This document shows, one piece after another, positions 9,348 to 19,506 of a stretch of 64,000 nucleotides of DNA; positions within the stretch are counted from its first letter, which is position 1; every line of letters starts with the position of its first letter. Source of the DNA: Fusibacter tunisiensis. Its GTDB lineage: Bacteria > Bacillota > Clostridia > Peptostreptococcales > Acidaminobacteraceae. The notes below the pieces were generated by a model, which worked only from the letters and a program-made list of their open reading frames with translations, was not told the origin of the DNA and searched no databases. The stretch is taken from NCBI RefSeq assembly GCF_016908355.1, contig NZ_JAFBDT010000001.1, forward strand, positions 124,001-188,000, read 5' to 3'. A program made the position numbers and the translations under genes.

Positions 9348-10221
9348 TTTTAATGGTATACTAGTGATTCACAAACCACAAAATATGACTTCCCATGACG
9401 TGGTTGCTATTTTGAGAAAAAAATTAAAGATGAAAAAAATTGGTCATACTGGAACCCTGGATCCTATGGCTACAGGTGTTTTACCTGTATGTATCGGTAG
9501 GGCAACTAAGGTGGTGGACTTCTTAACGGATGGGCGAAAAGGCTATGCTTGTAAAATGAAATTAGGGTCTTCAACAGACACACAAGATCAGTGGGGAACC
9601 ACATGTAAGACAGGCAGTTTAGACCACATATCTGAAACAACAATAATAGATGTTATAAATTCTTTTGTCGGTGAAATTGACCAAATTCCACCCATGTACA
9701 GTGCGGTCAAGGTTGGCGGTCAAAAACTTGTGGATTTGGCCCGTCAAGGGATAGAAATTAAACGTCAACCGCGCAAACGAATTATCTATAGCATAGAGTC
9801 CATTGGACTGGATGGAGCGTATGTTTCTTTTGATGTCTTTTGTTCAAAGGGAACTTATATTAGAACACTTTGCAATGATATTGGAGAGAAGTTGGGATGT
9901 TATGCACACATGACAGAACTCAAACGCATTTATTCTGAACCTTTTGAAATTGCCGATGCAAGTTCACTAGAACATATATCAATTGAAACGATTGACCAGT
10001 ATTTAAAACCCATTGATGCTGCTGTTTCATGGATGCCAAAACTTATTCTTCCAGATACTGAAGATATGGTTCAAAAAATTTCAAATGGTGTAAAACTGGA
10101 TTTGACTTCATATTCCAGTTCTGATGCTGTTTACCAACGGTGTTATATTGGCGATTCATTTTATGGCATTGCCATGAAAACACATAATAAACTAGTAATG
10201 AAGAAATTGATTATAGGGTGA
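9334..10221 (+). CDS. truB: tRNA pseudouridine(55) synthase TruB
   Basis: TruB isomerises U55 in the T loop of tRNAs. The 295-residue protein has the catalytic Asp in GTLDPMATG near residue 43 and the conserved YSAVKVGGQKLVDLAR and CSKGTYIRTL motifs. ATG 9334 has AAGGAG 6 nt upstream, inside nrnA. It is followed 4 nt later by ribF, the standard order of this operon. Confidence 0.96.
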   Translation: MLSHDFNGILVIHKPQNMTSHDVVAILRKKLKMKKIGHTGTLDPMATGVLPVCIGRATKVVDFLTDGRKGYACKMKLGSSTDTQDQWGTTCKTGSLDHISETTIIDVINSFVGEIDQIPPMYSAVKVGGQKLVDLARQGIEIKRQPRKRIIYSIESIGLDGAYVSFDVFCSKGTYIRTLCNDIGEKLGCYAHMTELKRIYSEPFEIADASSLEHISIETIDQYLKPIDAAVSWMPKLILPDTEDMVQKISNGVKLDLTSYSSSDAVYQRCYIGDSFYGIAMKTHNKLVMKKLIIG

Positions 10222-10225
10222 GTGT

Positions 10226-11155
10226 ATGAAAATCTATTTTGAATTGGAGAATATAGATCCGCAGTTGGCGTTTACTTCTGTTGCGCTTGGAACTTTTGAT
10301 GGCCTTCACATCGGGCATATGGAAATTATTAATCATATGAAACAAGTTGCAGCCGAGCGAAACTTAAAATCTTTTGTTTATACCTTCTCCAATCATCCCA
10401 AAGAAATTTTGAATCCTGATGATGTGCCTTCTAAGATTATGGATATTGATGAGAAGGTGCAAATATTCACAAGAAACACAATTGACTATCTAGCTCTTTT
10501 AAAATTTGATCAACGTCAATTTGAACTTTCTCCAGAAAGATTTATAAAAGAAATTTTAGTGGATACTTTGAATATGAAGCATTTGACAGTTGGATATGAC
10601 TATAAATTTGGTGCTGGTGCAAAGGGTGATGTAGAGACTTTAAAAAAATATGCAAGTCAATACAGATATACGTATGACATCATACAACCTGTTTTAAGAC
10701 AAGGCATTCGCGTTTCGTCTTCCCTTATACGTAGCCTTTTAGCGGAGGGCAATATAGAAGAAGCCAACAAATATCTTGGGCGAAATCATTTTATTAAAGG
10801 GACAGTGGTTAAAGGAAAAGGAAGAGGCAAGGCTTTAGGGTTTCCAACGGCTAACTTAAGAATTAAAGAAAATGTCAGCACCATTAAACCAGGCGTTTAT
10901 ATAACAGAGACGCATTGGCGAGGTTTTGTATATCCAAGTGCTACGAACGTTGGGTTTAATCCCACTTATAATCAAACAGGCATTCACATGGAAACTTATA
11001 TTCTTGGGATTGATCACCCCATGTACGATGAACTTATAGAAGTACATTTTCTAAAAAGAATTCGTGATGAGGTTAAATTTTCTTCGGAAAATGAGTTGAT
11101 TCAAGCCATGAATGGAGATATTCAAAATATGAAAGCATATTTTTCTTTACTCTGA
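10226..11155 (+). CDS. ribF: Bifunctional riboflavin kinase / FAD synthetase
   Basis: RibF makes FMN from riboflavin and then FAD. The 309-residue protein has an N-terminal nucleotidyltransferase domain with GTFDGLHIGH and a C-terminal riboflavin kinase domain with GKGRGKALGFPTANL, then the later kinase motif NVGFNPTY. The length is normal. It closes the nusA-infB operon; rpsO follows from its own promoter. Confidence 0.96.
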   Translation: MKIYFELENIDPQLAFTSVALGTFDGLHIGHMEIINHMKQVAAERNLKSFVYTFSNHPKEILNPDDVPSKIMDIDEKVQIFTRNTIDYLALLKFDQRQFELSPERFIKEILVDTLNMKHLTVGYDYKFGAGAKGDVETLKKYASQYRYTYDIIQPVLRQGIRVSSSLIRSLLAEGNIEEANKYLGRNHFIKGTVVKGKGRGKALGFPTANLRIKENVSTIKPGVYITETHWRGFVYPSATNVGFNPTYNQTGIHMETYILGIDHPMYDELIEVHFLKRIRDEVKFSSENELIQAMNGDIQNMKAYFSLL

Positions 11156-11174
11156 TTATGTGTAATGGTATAAT
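11146..11174 (+). promoter_or_regulatory. Promoter of rpsO
   Basis: TTTACT (11146-11151), a 17-bp spacer and an extended TGG-TATAAT (-10 at 11169-11174) start inside the ribF 3' end. The fit is good. Confidence 0.65.
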
Positions 11175-11199
11175 ATGACTGTTGTAGACTTCAGGCTTT

Positions 11200-11224
11200 G
11201 TTCATCGACGCTCCGACGTTGAAC
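11200..11224 (+). promoter_or_regulatory. Interrupted hairpin in the rpsO leader
   Basis: GTTCATCGACG and CGACGTTGAAC flank a CTC loop. Five outer pairs (GTTCA/TGAAC) are followed by two short CG/CG helices separated by mismatches. It lies between the promoter and the rpsO ribosome-binding site. S15 represses its own translation by binding leader RNA in several bacteria, so an autoregulatory role is plausible but unproven here. Confidence 0.45.
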
Positions 11225-11263
11225 TAGGCTTGTGGCAAAATTAATTGAAAAGGAGGAAATCAC

Positions 11264-11530
11264 ATGATTTCTAAAGAAACGAAAACCAATATTATTGAAA
11301 AGTACAAAGTGCATGCAACGGATACAGGGTCACCTGAGGTTCAGATTGCGATATTGACTCAAAGAATTAACGAGCTTAACGAGCACTTACAAACGCACAA
11401 GAAAGACCATCACTCAAGAAGAGGTCTTCTTAAAATGGTTGGTAAGAGAAGAAGTCTTTTGAACTATCTTAAGAACAACAATCTTGAAAAGTACAGAGAA
11501 CTTATTGCAGATCTTGGACTTAGAAAATAA
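11264..11530 (+). CDS. rpsO: 30S ribosomal protein S15
   Basis: S15 is a primary 16S rRNA-binding protein that organises the platform of the 30S subunit. The 88-residue product is full length and shows [17 protein letters not shown] and [25 protein letters not shown] precedes ATG 11264. It is transcribed alone between ribF and pnp, and a terminator follows. Confidence 0.98.
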   Translation: MISKETKTNIIEKYKVHATDTGSPEVQIAILTQRINELNEHLQTHKKDHHSRRGLLKMVGKRRSLLNYLKNNNLEKYRELIADLGLRK

Positions 11531-11542
11531 TCAAAAAAATTT

Positions 11543-11576
11543 AAGGCCTGGCATGGTAATGTCAGGTCTTGTTTTA
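11543..11576 (+). terminator. Rho-independent terminator after rpsO
   Basis: AAGGCCTGGCAT (11543-11554) pairs with ATGTCAGGTCTT (11559-11570) with two G-U pairs across a 4-nt loop; GTTTTA follows. Confidence 0.75.
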
Positions 11577-11587
11577 TGCTAAAAGAC

Positions 11588-11616
11588 TTTCTATTTTGAC
11601 GTTATTTTAGTATAAT
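11588..11616 (+). promoter_or_regulatory. Candidate promoter of pnp
   Basis: A perfect TATAAT at 11611-11616 has only a poor -35 (TTTCTA at 11588-11593, 17-bp spacing). A TTGACG at 11596 is too close to serve this -10. The -10 is likely; the -35 is doubtful. Confidence 0.45.
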
Positions 11617-11634
11617 GAAGTAGTGGAACTTAAC

Positions 11635-11739
11635 GGTACTGAAATTTATCTTAATATCCTACTTATTTGAAGTGAATGCTGGTTTATCAGTCTGTGTATC
11701 AGCGTTGACTTGAAATAAGTAGGATAAATTTCGAGTATC
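11635..11739 (+). promoter_or_regulatory. Very long imperfect hairpin in the pnp leader
   Basis: Bases 11635-11684 pair with 11697-11739 over nearly 40 base pairs, including CCTACTTATTT with AAATAAGTAGG and GAAATTT with AAATTTC. There are two G-G mismatches, one roughly 8-nt bulge on the 5' arm and a single bulged G on the 3' arm. The structure ends 11 nt before the pnp Shine-Dalgarno AGGAGG (11751-11756). In E. coli a long pnp leader duplex is cut by RNase III and then used by PNPase to repress itself; a similar circuit here is an inference. Confidence 0.7.
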
Positions 11740-11763
11740 AGAAGAGAATTAGGAGGCAATAGA

Positions 11764-13899
11764 ATGGAAAATGTTGGATGTCAAGCAGTTGGTGCTGACA
11801 ATAAGAATGTTGTACGGGTCTTTGAAAAAGAGATTGCCGGCAGACCGTTTAAAGTTGAAATTGGAAAGATGGCAAATTTAGCCAATGGTTCAGCTTTAAT
11901 ACATTATGGAGAGACAGTTGTACTTGTCACAGCTGTTGCATCAAGAAAACCAAAACCAGGGATTGATTTTTTCCCACTTACTGTTGAATTTGAAGAAAAA
12001 TTATATTCCGTTGGAAAAATACCGGGTGGCTTCATTAAAAGAGAAGGCAGACCTTCTGAACGCGCAACGCTTACAGCGCGATTAATTGATAGACCTATTA
12101 GGCCTTTGTTCCCAGATGGTATGAAAAACGAAGTTCAAGTGGTTGCAACTGTTATGTCAGTGGATCAAGATTGTACACCTGATACAGTGGCGATGAATGG
12201 GGCTTCAATTGCACTTGGTATATCGGATATTCCTTTTGAAGGACCTGTAGCAGCTGTAACAGTTGGTTATACAAATGGTACGTATATCATTAATCCAACG
12301 ATTGAACAAAAAGAAATGTCTTCTTTAAACCTTGTTGTTGCTGGTACAAAAGAAGCGGTTGTTATGGTTGAAGCTGGTGCAGATATTTTACCAGAAGACG
12401 TTGTTTTAGGCGGAATTATGAGAGGACATGAAGTTATTCAAGACATTTGTGCTTTCATTGAAGAAATTCAATCTGAACTTGGCAAAGAAAAATTTGAAAT
12501 TCAGTTACCTGAAGTGGACCATGATTTCGTTAGTGAAATTGAGGCGTTCTTATCTGATCGTATGAATGCATCCGTAAGAATTCATGACAAACATGATCGT
12601 AATGCTGCGCTTGATGATTTAAAAGATGATTTGTTGACACATTTTGCTGAATCACATCCAGATCAAGAAGATTTTTTAAAGGATCAATTTAAGGCAAATG
12701 AGAAGAAAATCGTGCGCAAGATGATAATCAACGAAGGCCTTCGACCTGATGGGAGAGGTGTAAAAGACATTCGACCTGTTTCGTGTGAGGTAGCTTTACT
12801 TCCGAGAACACATGGTTCGGGCTTATTTACGCGCGGGTTAACACAAGCGCTAACAATTACAACGCTTGGTGCACTTGGTGAATCACAAAGGATTGATGGT
12901 TTAGATCTTGAAGATACTAAAAGGTATATGCACCATTATAATTTCCCACCATTTTCAGTTGGTGAAGTTGGCATGAGCCGTGTTAATAGACGTGCCATTG
13001 GCCATGGTGCTTTGGGTGAAAGAGCTCTTCTTCCAGTTATTCCTTCTGAAGAAGATTTCCCGTATACCATTCGATTGGTTTCTGAAGTTGTAACATGTAA
13101 CGGTTCCAGTTCCCAAGCTAGTATTTGTGGAAGTACCTTATCACTTTTAGATGCAGGTGTTCCAATTAAAGATTCAGTAGCTGGAATTGCAATGGGATTA
13201 ATTCAAGAAGAAGGCAAAATTTCTATATTAAGTGATATTCAAGGCATGGAAGATGCTTTGGGGGATATGGACTTTAAAGTTGCAGGTACTAAAAACGGGA
13301 TTACAGCACTTCAAATGGATATAAAAGTGGATGGCCTCAGCCGTGAACTTTTAGAAAATGCTTTAGAGCAGGCAAGAATAGGTCGACTCTTTATACTTGG
13401 AAAAATGAGTGAGGTTATAAGTGAACCAAGACCTGAAATGTCACCATACGCACCGCGCGTATTCCAACTTAAAATTAATCCTGATAAAATTAGAGATGTC
13501 ATTGGACCAGGGGGAAAAGTTATTACCCGCATCACGTCACAATACGATGTTAAAATTGACATTGATGATGATGGAACGGTTCTGATAACAGCTAACGATG
13601 GTATTGGCGGAGAAGGTGCTAAACGTGAAATTGAAGGCATTGTAACTGATCCTGAAGTTGGACAAGTGTTTACAGGAAAAGTAAGTCGAATTCTTAAATT
13701 TGGTGCTTTTGTTGACTTGGGACATGGTAAGGAAGGTCTCTGCCATATTTCGCAAATCGATACAAAACGCATTGCAAAAGTAGAAGATGTTTTAAATATT
13801 GGTGATGAAGTCGTTGTTAAGATTATTGAAATCGATGATCAAGGGCGCATCAATCTCTCAAGAAAAGTCTTATTGGAAGACCAGAACAAAAACGCTTAA
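11764..13899 (+). CDS. pnp: Polyribonucleotide nucleotidyltransferase (PNPase)
   Basis: PNPase is a phosphorolytic 3'-5' exoribonuclease that also adds tails. The 711-residue protein has two RNase PH domains (about 15-230 and 325-545), a KH domain with IGPGGKVI (about 565-620) and a C-terminal S1 domain (about 630-700). AGGAGG lies 7 nt before ATG 11764. It sits after rpsO as in most bacteria and has its own structured leader. Confidence 0.97.
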   Translation: MENVGCQAVGADNKNVVRVFEKEIAGRPFKVEIGKMANLANGSALIHYGETVVLVTAVASRKPKPGIDFFPLTVEFEEKLYSVGKIPGGFIKREGRPSERATLTARLIDRPIRPLFPDGMKNEVQVVATVMSVDQDCTPDTVAMNGASIALGISDIPFEGPVAAVTVGYTNGTYIINPTIEQKEMSSLNLVVAGTKEAVVMVEAGADILPEDVVLGGIMRGHEVIQDICAFIEEIQSELGKEKFEIQLPEVDHDFVSEIEAFLSDRMNASVRIHDKHDRNAALDDLKDDLLTHFAESHPDQEDFLKDQFKANEKKIVRKMIINEGLRPDGRGVKDIRPVSCEVALLPRTHGSGLFTRGLTQALTITTLGALGESQRIDGLDLEDTKRYMHHYNFPPFSVGEVGMSRVNRRAIGHGALGERALLPVIPSEEDFPYTIRLVSEVVTCNGSSSQASICGSTLSLLDAGVPIKDSVAGIAMGLIQEEGKISILSDIQGMEDALGDMDFKVAGTKNGITALQMDIKVDGLSRELLENALEQARIGRLFILGKMSEVISEPRPEMSPYAPRVFQLKINPDKIRDVIGPGGKVITRITSQYDVKIDIDDDGTVLITANDGIGGEGAKREIEGIVTDPEVGQVFTGKVSRILKFGAFVDLGHGKEGLCHISQIDTKRIAKVEDVLNIGDEVVVKIIEIDDQGRINLSRKVLLEDQNKNA

Positions 13900-13923
13900 T
13901 ATAATAAGACGATAATCAATAGC

Positions 13924-13956
13924 GGAGATAATATTTGCAAGGCAGATATTATCTCC
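13924..13956 (+). terminator. Hairpin after pnp, possible terminator or 3' stabiliser
   Basis: GGAGATAATAT (13924-13934) pairs perfectly with ATATTATCTCC (13946-13956). Only CTTATGTT follows, without a real T-run, so termination may be partial and the downstream genes may be reached by read-through. Confidence 0.5.
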
Positions 13957-13989
13957 CTTATGTTATAAGGATGTGACTGAGGTGGATCG

Positions 13990-15267
13990 TTGGTAAAAAA
14001 AATTGTATTACAAAATGGTTTAACAGTTGTAACCCAACGTTTAAAGGGCTATAAGTCAGTTAGTGTTGGGGTTTGGGTTAAGGCAGGCTCATCATTTGAA
14101 TCTCAGTCAGATAATGGTATGGCACATTTTATAGAACATATGGTTTTCAAAGGCACCCGAAATAGAAGTGCCGCTCAAATTGCGATTGAAATTGATGCTG
14201 TAGGTGGCGAAATGAATGCGTTTACAGCCAAAGAATGTACCTGCTTTTATACAAAGACCTTGAGTGGTGACTTGGATTTGGCCTTGGATTTGTTATCGGA
14301 TATGATGCTAAATCCTACTTTTGATCCAGATCATATTGAACTTGAAAAAACTGTTATTCAAGATGAAATTAATATGTATGAGGATGCATCCGAAGAAATT
14401 GCAAATGACTTGATTCATGAAGTTTTATATGGCGATCATCCATTGTCTCTACCAGTTCTTGGAACAAAAGAAAGTGTCTCAAAATTTAACCAAGTTAGCG
14501 TGTTTGATTTTTTTAATCGATTTTATAGGGCGAATAATATGGTTCTTTCGATAGCAGGGGATTTTGATCCAGAACAAATTGAATCTCAAGTGACCAAGTA
14601 CTTTGAACGAATACCTGAAAAATTGGATTTATCGCTAAAGACTATACCCAGTCCAACTCAAAATTGGACATATGGATTCAAGCAAAAAGACTTTGAACAG
14701 GTTCAGGTGGTTATTGCTTTTCCAGGCATTCCGTTTGATCATAAGATGTCATACAACATGTCTTTGCTCAATCAATTTTTAGGGGGATCAAACAGTTCCA
14801 TGCTTTTTCAAGAAGTTAGAGAAAATTTGGGACTGACGTACTCTATCTTTAGTGAACCGACTTTTTATGATGAAATAGGGATGCTAGAAATTTCTTTTGG
14901 CGTATCAAAGGAAAAAATGTCAGAAACATTGAGTGCCATAATTTCTGTAATACTAGAATTAAAGTCTAGAATTTTTACAGATCAAGAGATTGAACATGGC
15001 AAGAACCATTTAAAGGGTAGTTTTGTACTGGGCATGGAAGGCTCTGATCAATACATGGATTTTATAGGTCGGATTGAACTGTTTGCCCATAAAGAAAAAA
15101 ATATGGATGAAATGCTCGCTAAAATTGAAGAAACGTCTTTAATTGGAATGAAAAAATTAATAGAACATTGTTTTTCAACTGGGAATTTTGCCATGGCTTT
15201 TGTTGGAGATGTAACGGAATCAGAAGTTAAGACCTATTATAATAAAATGAAAACAGCATTAGATTAG
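13990..15267 (+). CDS. M16 family zinc metallopeptidase (processing-protease like)
   Basis: A 425-residue insulinase/pitrilysin-family protein of the YmxG/MPP-beta type. The inverted zinc motif HFIEH is near residue 49 and the downstream glutamates (EKTVIQDEINMYED) complete the site. Two M16 halves are present (N-terminal about 1-165, C-terminal about 170-400). The start is TTG 13990 with GAGGTGG 4 nt upstream. An M16 gene between pnp and dut/ftsK is common in Bacillota; the natural substrate is not known. Confidence 0.92.
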   Translation: MVKKIVLQNGLTVVTQRLKGYKSVSVGVWVKAGSSFESQSDNGMAHFIEHMVFKGTRNRSAAQIAIEIDAVGGEMNAFTAKECTCFYTKTLSGDLDLALDLLSDMMLNPTFDPDHIELEKTVIQDEINMYEDASEEIANDLIHEVLYGDHPLSLPVLGTKESVSKFNQVSVFDFFNRFYRANNMVLSIAGDFDPEQIESQVTKYFERIPEKLDLSLKTIPSPTQNWTYGFKQKDFEQVQVVIAFPGIPFDHKMSYNMSLLNQFLGGSNSSMLFQEVRENLGLTYSIFSEPTFYDEIGMLEISFGVSKEKMSETLSAIISVILELKSRIFTDQEIEHGKNHLKGSFVLGMEGSDQYMDFIGRIELFAHKEKNMDEMLAKIEETSLIGMKKLIEHCFSTGNFAMAFVGDVTESEVKTYYNKMKTALD

Positions 15268-15280
15268 GGGGATTTTTCTT

Positions 15281-15712
15281 ATGAAAATTAGAATTCTTAA
15301 TAAATCAACCAACCCTTTACCTGAGTATAAGACAAAAGGTTCGGCGGGGATGGACTTGCTTTCAAATAATGAAGCAGAGATTATTTTAAAACCTATGGAG
15401 CGTACGTTAGTTCCAACGGGTTTGTTTGTAGAAATTCCGAATGGTTATGAAGGTCAAGTTCGGGCGCGAAGTGGCCTTTCAATTAAAAATGGTATAACCC
15501 TTGTAAATGCAGTTGGCACAATTGACAGTGATTACAGGGGCGAATTAAAAGTTCCGGTTATCAATTTGGGGCATGAAGATTTCACCATAAAAAGAGGCGA
15601 TCGTATTGCTCAATTGATTGTAACAAAATACGAACAAGTTATCTGGGAAGATTCCGATTCAGTGGATGAAACCGATCGTGGACACGGTGGATTTGGTTCT
15701 ACAGGTGTATAA
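15281..15712 (+). CDS. dut: dUTP diphosphatase
   Basis: The trimeric dUTPase hydrolyses dUTP to dUMP, keeping uracil out of DNA and feeding dTMP synthesis. The 143-residue product shows the five family motifs: GSAGMDL, RARSGLS, GTIDSDYRGE, RGDRIAQLIV and the C-terminal GHGGFGSTG that closes over the active site. GGGGG lies about 10 nt upstream of ATG 15281. It is in the pnp-peptidase-dut-ftsK run. Confidence 0.96.
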   Translation: MKIRILNKSTNPLPEYKTKGSAGMDLLSNNEAEIILKPMERTLVPTGLFVEIPNGYEGQVRARSGLSIKNGITLVNAVGTIDSDYRGELKVPVINLGHEDFTIKRGDRIAQLIVTKYEQVIWEDSDSVDETDRGHGGFGSTGV

Positions 15713-15727
15713 TAAAGAGGTGATATT

Positions 15728-18166
15728 TTGGCTACAAAGAAACAAACAAAATCAAGACCTACAAAAAAGAAAACAACTCGTTTGACAAAAGCTGAACAGA
15801 TGAAACACTATAAAATTAAATATGAACTTAAAATGATTGCGCTTTTTTCTGTTACTTTATTTGCCATGATTAGCCTATACACTAAAGCTGTTGGAGTTGT
15901 TGGTGAATGGATTACAGGTTTTGTTCTTGGGCTCTTTTCATATGTTGGTTATTTGATGCCATTGCTGATTTTTTGCATAATTTTTGTCAACCTGAATCCT
16001 AATTTTAAACTTGCTAAGAAACGTGTTTCAATATCTTTGGCATTTATTACAATTGGGCTTATTTTGTCATCGACATTGATTGTACATGCTTCTGACGCTT
16101 ACTTTGATCTAAAAAATATGGACCTCTCATTTGATGTCAATACGTTTAAATCATATTATAGTTCGGGTCAAAAGTTAGCGAGTGGTGGTATTTTTGGGGA
16201 ACTTCTAACACGCAGTTCGGTAAAAGCAATCGGTAGTGTTGGAACTCTTATTTTGATAATGGGTGTTTTTATTACTGGATTTGTTGTATTTACTAGGGTT
16301 TCTCTACAGGAATTGTATGAAGCCTATAAATTAAAATTAAAAGCACGTAGAGAGGCTAAGAAACTTGAGGCAGAGGCTCTTGAAACGTTGGTTACACAAG
16401 AGACCCCTGTAAACCGTCAAAAACAAAAAATTAAGTCACAATCACAATCACCTGAATTTTTAACGCAACTTGAAACTTTGCGAAAAGTAAAACGTAAAAA
16501 AGAAATTGAACCTTTTGATTATGACTCTTATGAAAAACAAGAAGCTGAACCTGTTGCGTCTGAAACGATTTCATTTTTTGATCACGATCAAAATAAGTCA
16601 GTGGATCAAGTGGATAAACCTATTGAGAAACCACCTGTGAAGCTTAAAAATCAAGATATTGACGCTAAGACAACTGAACAAGTTACAGATGAAATTCAAC
16701 AAAATGTACAAAAGACAGTTGCAGCATATAAAATGCCATCTATTGAGTTGCTTAAAGAGGTGAAAACAGCGAATCGTACGGACGATAAGTCTGAGTACAT
16801 TGAAATGGCACGTCTTCTTGAAGACACTTTGGGAAATTTTAATGTTGATGCAAAAGTTGTGTCCGTTAAGAGAGGGCCTTCAATTACAATGTTTGAAGTT
16901 CAACCAAGTCCAGGCGTTAAAGTAAGCAAAATCGTAGGCCTTAGTGACGATATTGCACTAAATTTAGCAACCAGTCATGTACGTATTGCCCCAATACCGG
17001 GCAAGGCCGCAATTGGAATAGAAGTGCCTAATAAATCCACATCTATGGTAACTTTGCGAGAAGTCATTTCATCGCCTGAATTTTCTAAAACATCATCAAA
17101 ACTTTCTGTTGGATTGGGTAAGGATATTTCAGGAAATCCAATTATTGGAGATTTGTCCAGTATGCCTCATTTGTTGATTGCTGGTGCAACGGGTTCTGGT
17201 AAATCAGTTTGTGTCAACACAATTATATCCAGTATTTTATTTAACGCAAAACCAGATGAAGTTAAGTTTCTTATGATTGATCCTAAGGTTGTGGAATTAA
17301 GCAATTATAATGGCATACCACACTTGATTTTACCAGTTGTTACAGATCCTAAAAAAGCATCTGTTGCACTTAATTGGGCAGTTAATGAAATGACAAGACG
17401 TTATAAACTTTTTGCTGAGCAAGTGGTACGCGATATGAAAAGTTATAATAAAAAAGCAGAGGTTTTGGCTTTGGAAAAGCTTCCACAAATTGTTGTGATT
17501 ATCGATGAGTTGGCGGATCTAATGATGGTAGCGCCCAATCAAGTGGAAGATGCTATTTGTAGGCTGGCACAGATGGCACGTGCCGCAGGAATCCATTTGA
17601 TTGTTGCAACACAAAGACCTTCGGTTGATGTTATTACAGGTCTTATCAAGGCCAATATACCTTCTAGAATTGCATTTTCCGTATCATCTGCAATTGATTC
17701 AAGAACCATTATTGATATGGGGGGTGCTGAGAAGTTGTTAGGAAAAGGGGATATGCTATATTATCCTGTTGGTGCATCAAAGCCGAAAAGGGCACAGGGC
17801 GCCTTTATGTCAGACGAAGAAGTGGAATCTTTGGTAAATTTCATTAAAAATCAAAGTGTGGAAGTCGAATATAATGAAGAAATTTTAGATGAAGTTCAAA
17901 ATTTTACACCTTCAGATGAAGAAGTCGATGATTATTTGGAAGATGCTATAGCATTTGTAGTGGATTCGGAACAGGCTTCTGCGTCGTTACTTCAAAGACG
18001 CTTTAGAGTGGGTTATAATCGTGCTGCAAGGCTGATTGATTCTATGGAAGAACGTGGGATTGTGGGACCCTCAAGAGGAAGTAAGCCACGAGAAGTGCTT
18101 GTTTCAAAGTCAGAACTCGAAAGTGCAAGTAGAGTTGAAGTAGAAACAGATGCACAAGATGAATGA
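15728..18166 (+). CDS. ftsK: FtsK/SpoIIIE family DNA translocase
   Basis: This is a septum-located hexameric motor that pumps chromosomal DNA through the closing septum. The 812-residue protein has four N-terminal membrane segments (about 35-57, 62-88, 99-118, 168-188), a charged linker to about residue 330, the RecA-like motor with Walker A GATGSGKS and Walker B DELADLMM, and a C-terminal winged-helix gamma domain ([13 protein letters not shown]) that reads polar DNA motifs. The start is TTG 15728 with AGAGGTGAT upstream. It cannot be assigned to cell division or sporulation from sequence alone. Confidence 0.95.
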   Translation: MATKKQTKSRPTKKKTTRLTKAEQMKHYKIKYELKMIALFSVTLFAMISLYTKAVGVVGEWITGFVLGLFSYVGYLMPLLIFCIIFVNLNPNFKLAKKRVSISLAFITIGLILSSTLIVHASDAYFDLKNMDLSFDVNTFKSYYSSGQKLASGGIFGELLTRSSVKAIGSVGTLILIMGVFITGFVVFTRVSLQELYEAYKLKLKARREAKKLEAEALETLVTQETPVNRQKQKIKSQSQSPEFLTQLETLRKVKRKKEIEPFDYDSYEKQEAEPVASETISFFDHDQNKSVDQVDKPIEKPPVKLKNQDIDAKTTEQVTDEIQQNVQKTVAAYKMPSIELLKEVKTANRTDDKSEYIEMARLLEDTLGNFNVDAKVVSVKRGPSITMFEVQPSPGVKVSKIVGLSDDIALNLATSHVRIAPIPGKAAIGIEVPNKSTSMVTLREVISSPEFSKTSSKLSVGLGKDISGNPIIGDLSSMPHLLIAGATGSGKSVCVNTIISSILFNAKPDEVKFLMIDPKVVELSNYNGIPHLILPVVTDPKKASVALNWAVNEMTRRYKLFAEQVVRDMKSYNKKAEVLALEKLPQIVVIIDELADLMMVAPNQVEDAICRLAQMARAAGIHLIVATQRPSVDVITGLIKANIPSRIAFSVSSAIDSRTIIDMGGAEKLLGKGDMLYYPVGASKPKRAQGAFMSDEEVESLVNFIKNQSVEVEYNEEILDEVQNFTPSDEEVDDYLEDAIAFVVDSEQASASLLQRRFRVGYNRAARLIDSMEERGIVGPSRGSKPREVLVSKSELESASRVEVETDAQDE

Positions 18167-18177
18167 AAGAGGTCGTT

Positions 18178-19506
18178 ATGAAGACAGTTTATATAGAAAC
18201 ATTGGGCTGCTCTAAAAATTTAGTTGATTCAGAGCAGATGCTAGGCCTATTGGATGATACATTTGAACTTAGTGAGACAATTGAAGATGCTACAATTGTA
18301 ATTGTCAATACATGTTCTTTTATTCATGATGCCAGAGAGGAATCTATAAAAGCAATTTTAGACATTGCAAGCCTTAAAACTTTAGGTAAATTAAAATATT
18401 TAATTGTGACCGGATGCTTGTCTCAAAGATACCCAGAAGCTTTAATTGATGAAATTCCAGAAGTTGATGCAGTTGTGGGAACTGGTAATTTCTTTAAGAT
18501 TTCTGAAGTGATTGATCAATTGATAAAGGGCACAAGTCAAAAAATATTTTTAGAATCTGTGGATTTAATGATTCCAGAAGATTTACCGCGTGTCCTTACA
18601 ACACCTGGACATTATGCCTATCTGAAGATTGCGGAAGGGTGTGATAATTTTTGTACGTATTGTATCATTCCAAAATTAAGGGGAAAATTTCGGTCAAGAA
18701 CCATTGAGGATGTCGTGGAAGAAGCGCGTGATCTAGCGTCAATGGGCATAAAGGAACTGATTCTCATTGCACAAGACACTTCGCGATATGGGATAGATCT
18801 TTATGATAGACCTAGTCTTGATAAATTATTAGATGCTCTTAATTCGATTGAAGGAATTCAATGGATTAGAGTTCATTACGCTTACCCGGACATTTTGGAC
18901 GATGCACTATTAGATGGATTTTTTAGAAATGATAAAGTGATTTCTTATTTTGATATCCCGATTCAGCATGCAAGCAATCGCATTTTGAAACTTATGAATC
19001 GGGCAACTTCAAAAGAAGATATTGAGACATTAATAGAAAAAATTAGAAAACGTGATCCGAAAGCGGTTATAAGAACAACTGTTATTGTAGGATTTCCAGG
19101 TGAAACAGAATCTGATTTTGAAGAATTGGTATCTTTTGCAAAAAAAATGAAATTTGATCGGTTGGGTGCGTTTACCTATTCGAATGAAGAAGATACAGCT
19201 GCCTATAATCTGCCGAATCATGTGCCTCAAGAAATAATGGATGAAAGACGTGATATACTTATGTCTATGCAGATGGTTATTTCGGAAGAGGTCTTATATA
19301 AACGTCTAGGTGATGTGGTTGAGGCAGTTGTTGAAGAAGTTGCAGAACCTTCAAAAATATACGTTGCCAGGAGTCAGTTTGATTCACCAGATGTAGATGG
19401 TGTTGTTTACATTCATACAGATCGTGATTTAGAAATTGGGGATTTTGTTTCTGTGAAAATTACTGACGCTATGGAATATGACTTAATTGGAGGACTTGTA
19501 GAATGA
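18178..19506 (+). CDS. rimO: Ribosomal protein S12 methylthiotransferase RimO
   Basis: RimO is a radical SAM enzyme that adds a methylthio group to a conserved Asp of S12. The 442-residue protein has the N-terminal UPF0004 domain (TLGCSKNLVDSEQM, with further Cys in NTCSFI and TGCL), the radical SAM CxxxCxxC motif in CDNFCTYCIIP and a C-terminal TRAM domain. The CSKN spelling favours RimO over MiaB. I chose ATG 18178 (AAAGAGG 5 nt upstream) over the in-frame ATG at 18163 that overlaps the ftsK stop. Confidence 0.93.
   Translation: MKTVYIETLGCSKNLVDSEQMLGLLDDTFELSETIEDATIVIVNTCSFIHDAREESIKAILDIASLKTLGKLKYLIVTGCLSQRYPEALIDEIPEVDAVVGTGNFFKISEVIDQLIKGTSQKIFLESVDLMIPEDLPRVLTTPGHYAYLKIAEGCDNFCTYCIIPKLRGKFRSRTIEDVVEEARDLASMGIKELILIAQDTSRYGIDLYDRPSLDKLLDALNSIEGIQWIRVHYAYPDILDDALLDGFFRNDKVISYFDIPIQHASNRILKLMNRATSKEDIETLIEKIRKRDPKAVIRTTVIVGFPGETESDFEELVSFAKKMKFDRLGAFTYSNEEDTAAYNLPNHVPQEIMDERRDILMSMQMVISEEVLYKRLGDVVEAVVEEVAEPSKIYVARSQFDSPDVDGVVYIHTDRDLEIGDFVSVKITDAMEYDLIGGLVE

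Noticed and set aside
11596-11601. TTGACG as the -35 of pnp
   Set aside because: It is only 9 bp from the TATAAT, too close for a sigma-A promoter.
13311-13772. A 153-codon open frame antisense to pnp
   Set aside because: It covers conserved PNPase KH/S1 coding sequence, with no start signal or recognisable domain.
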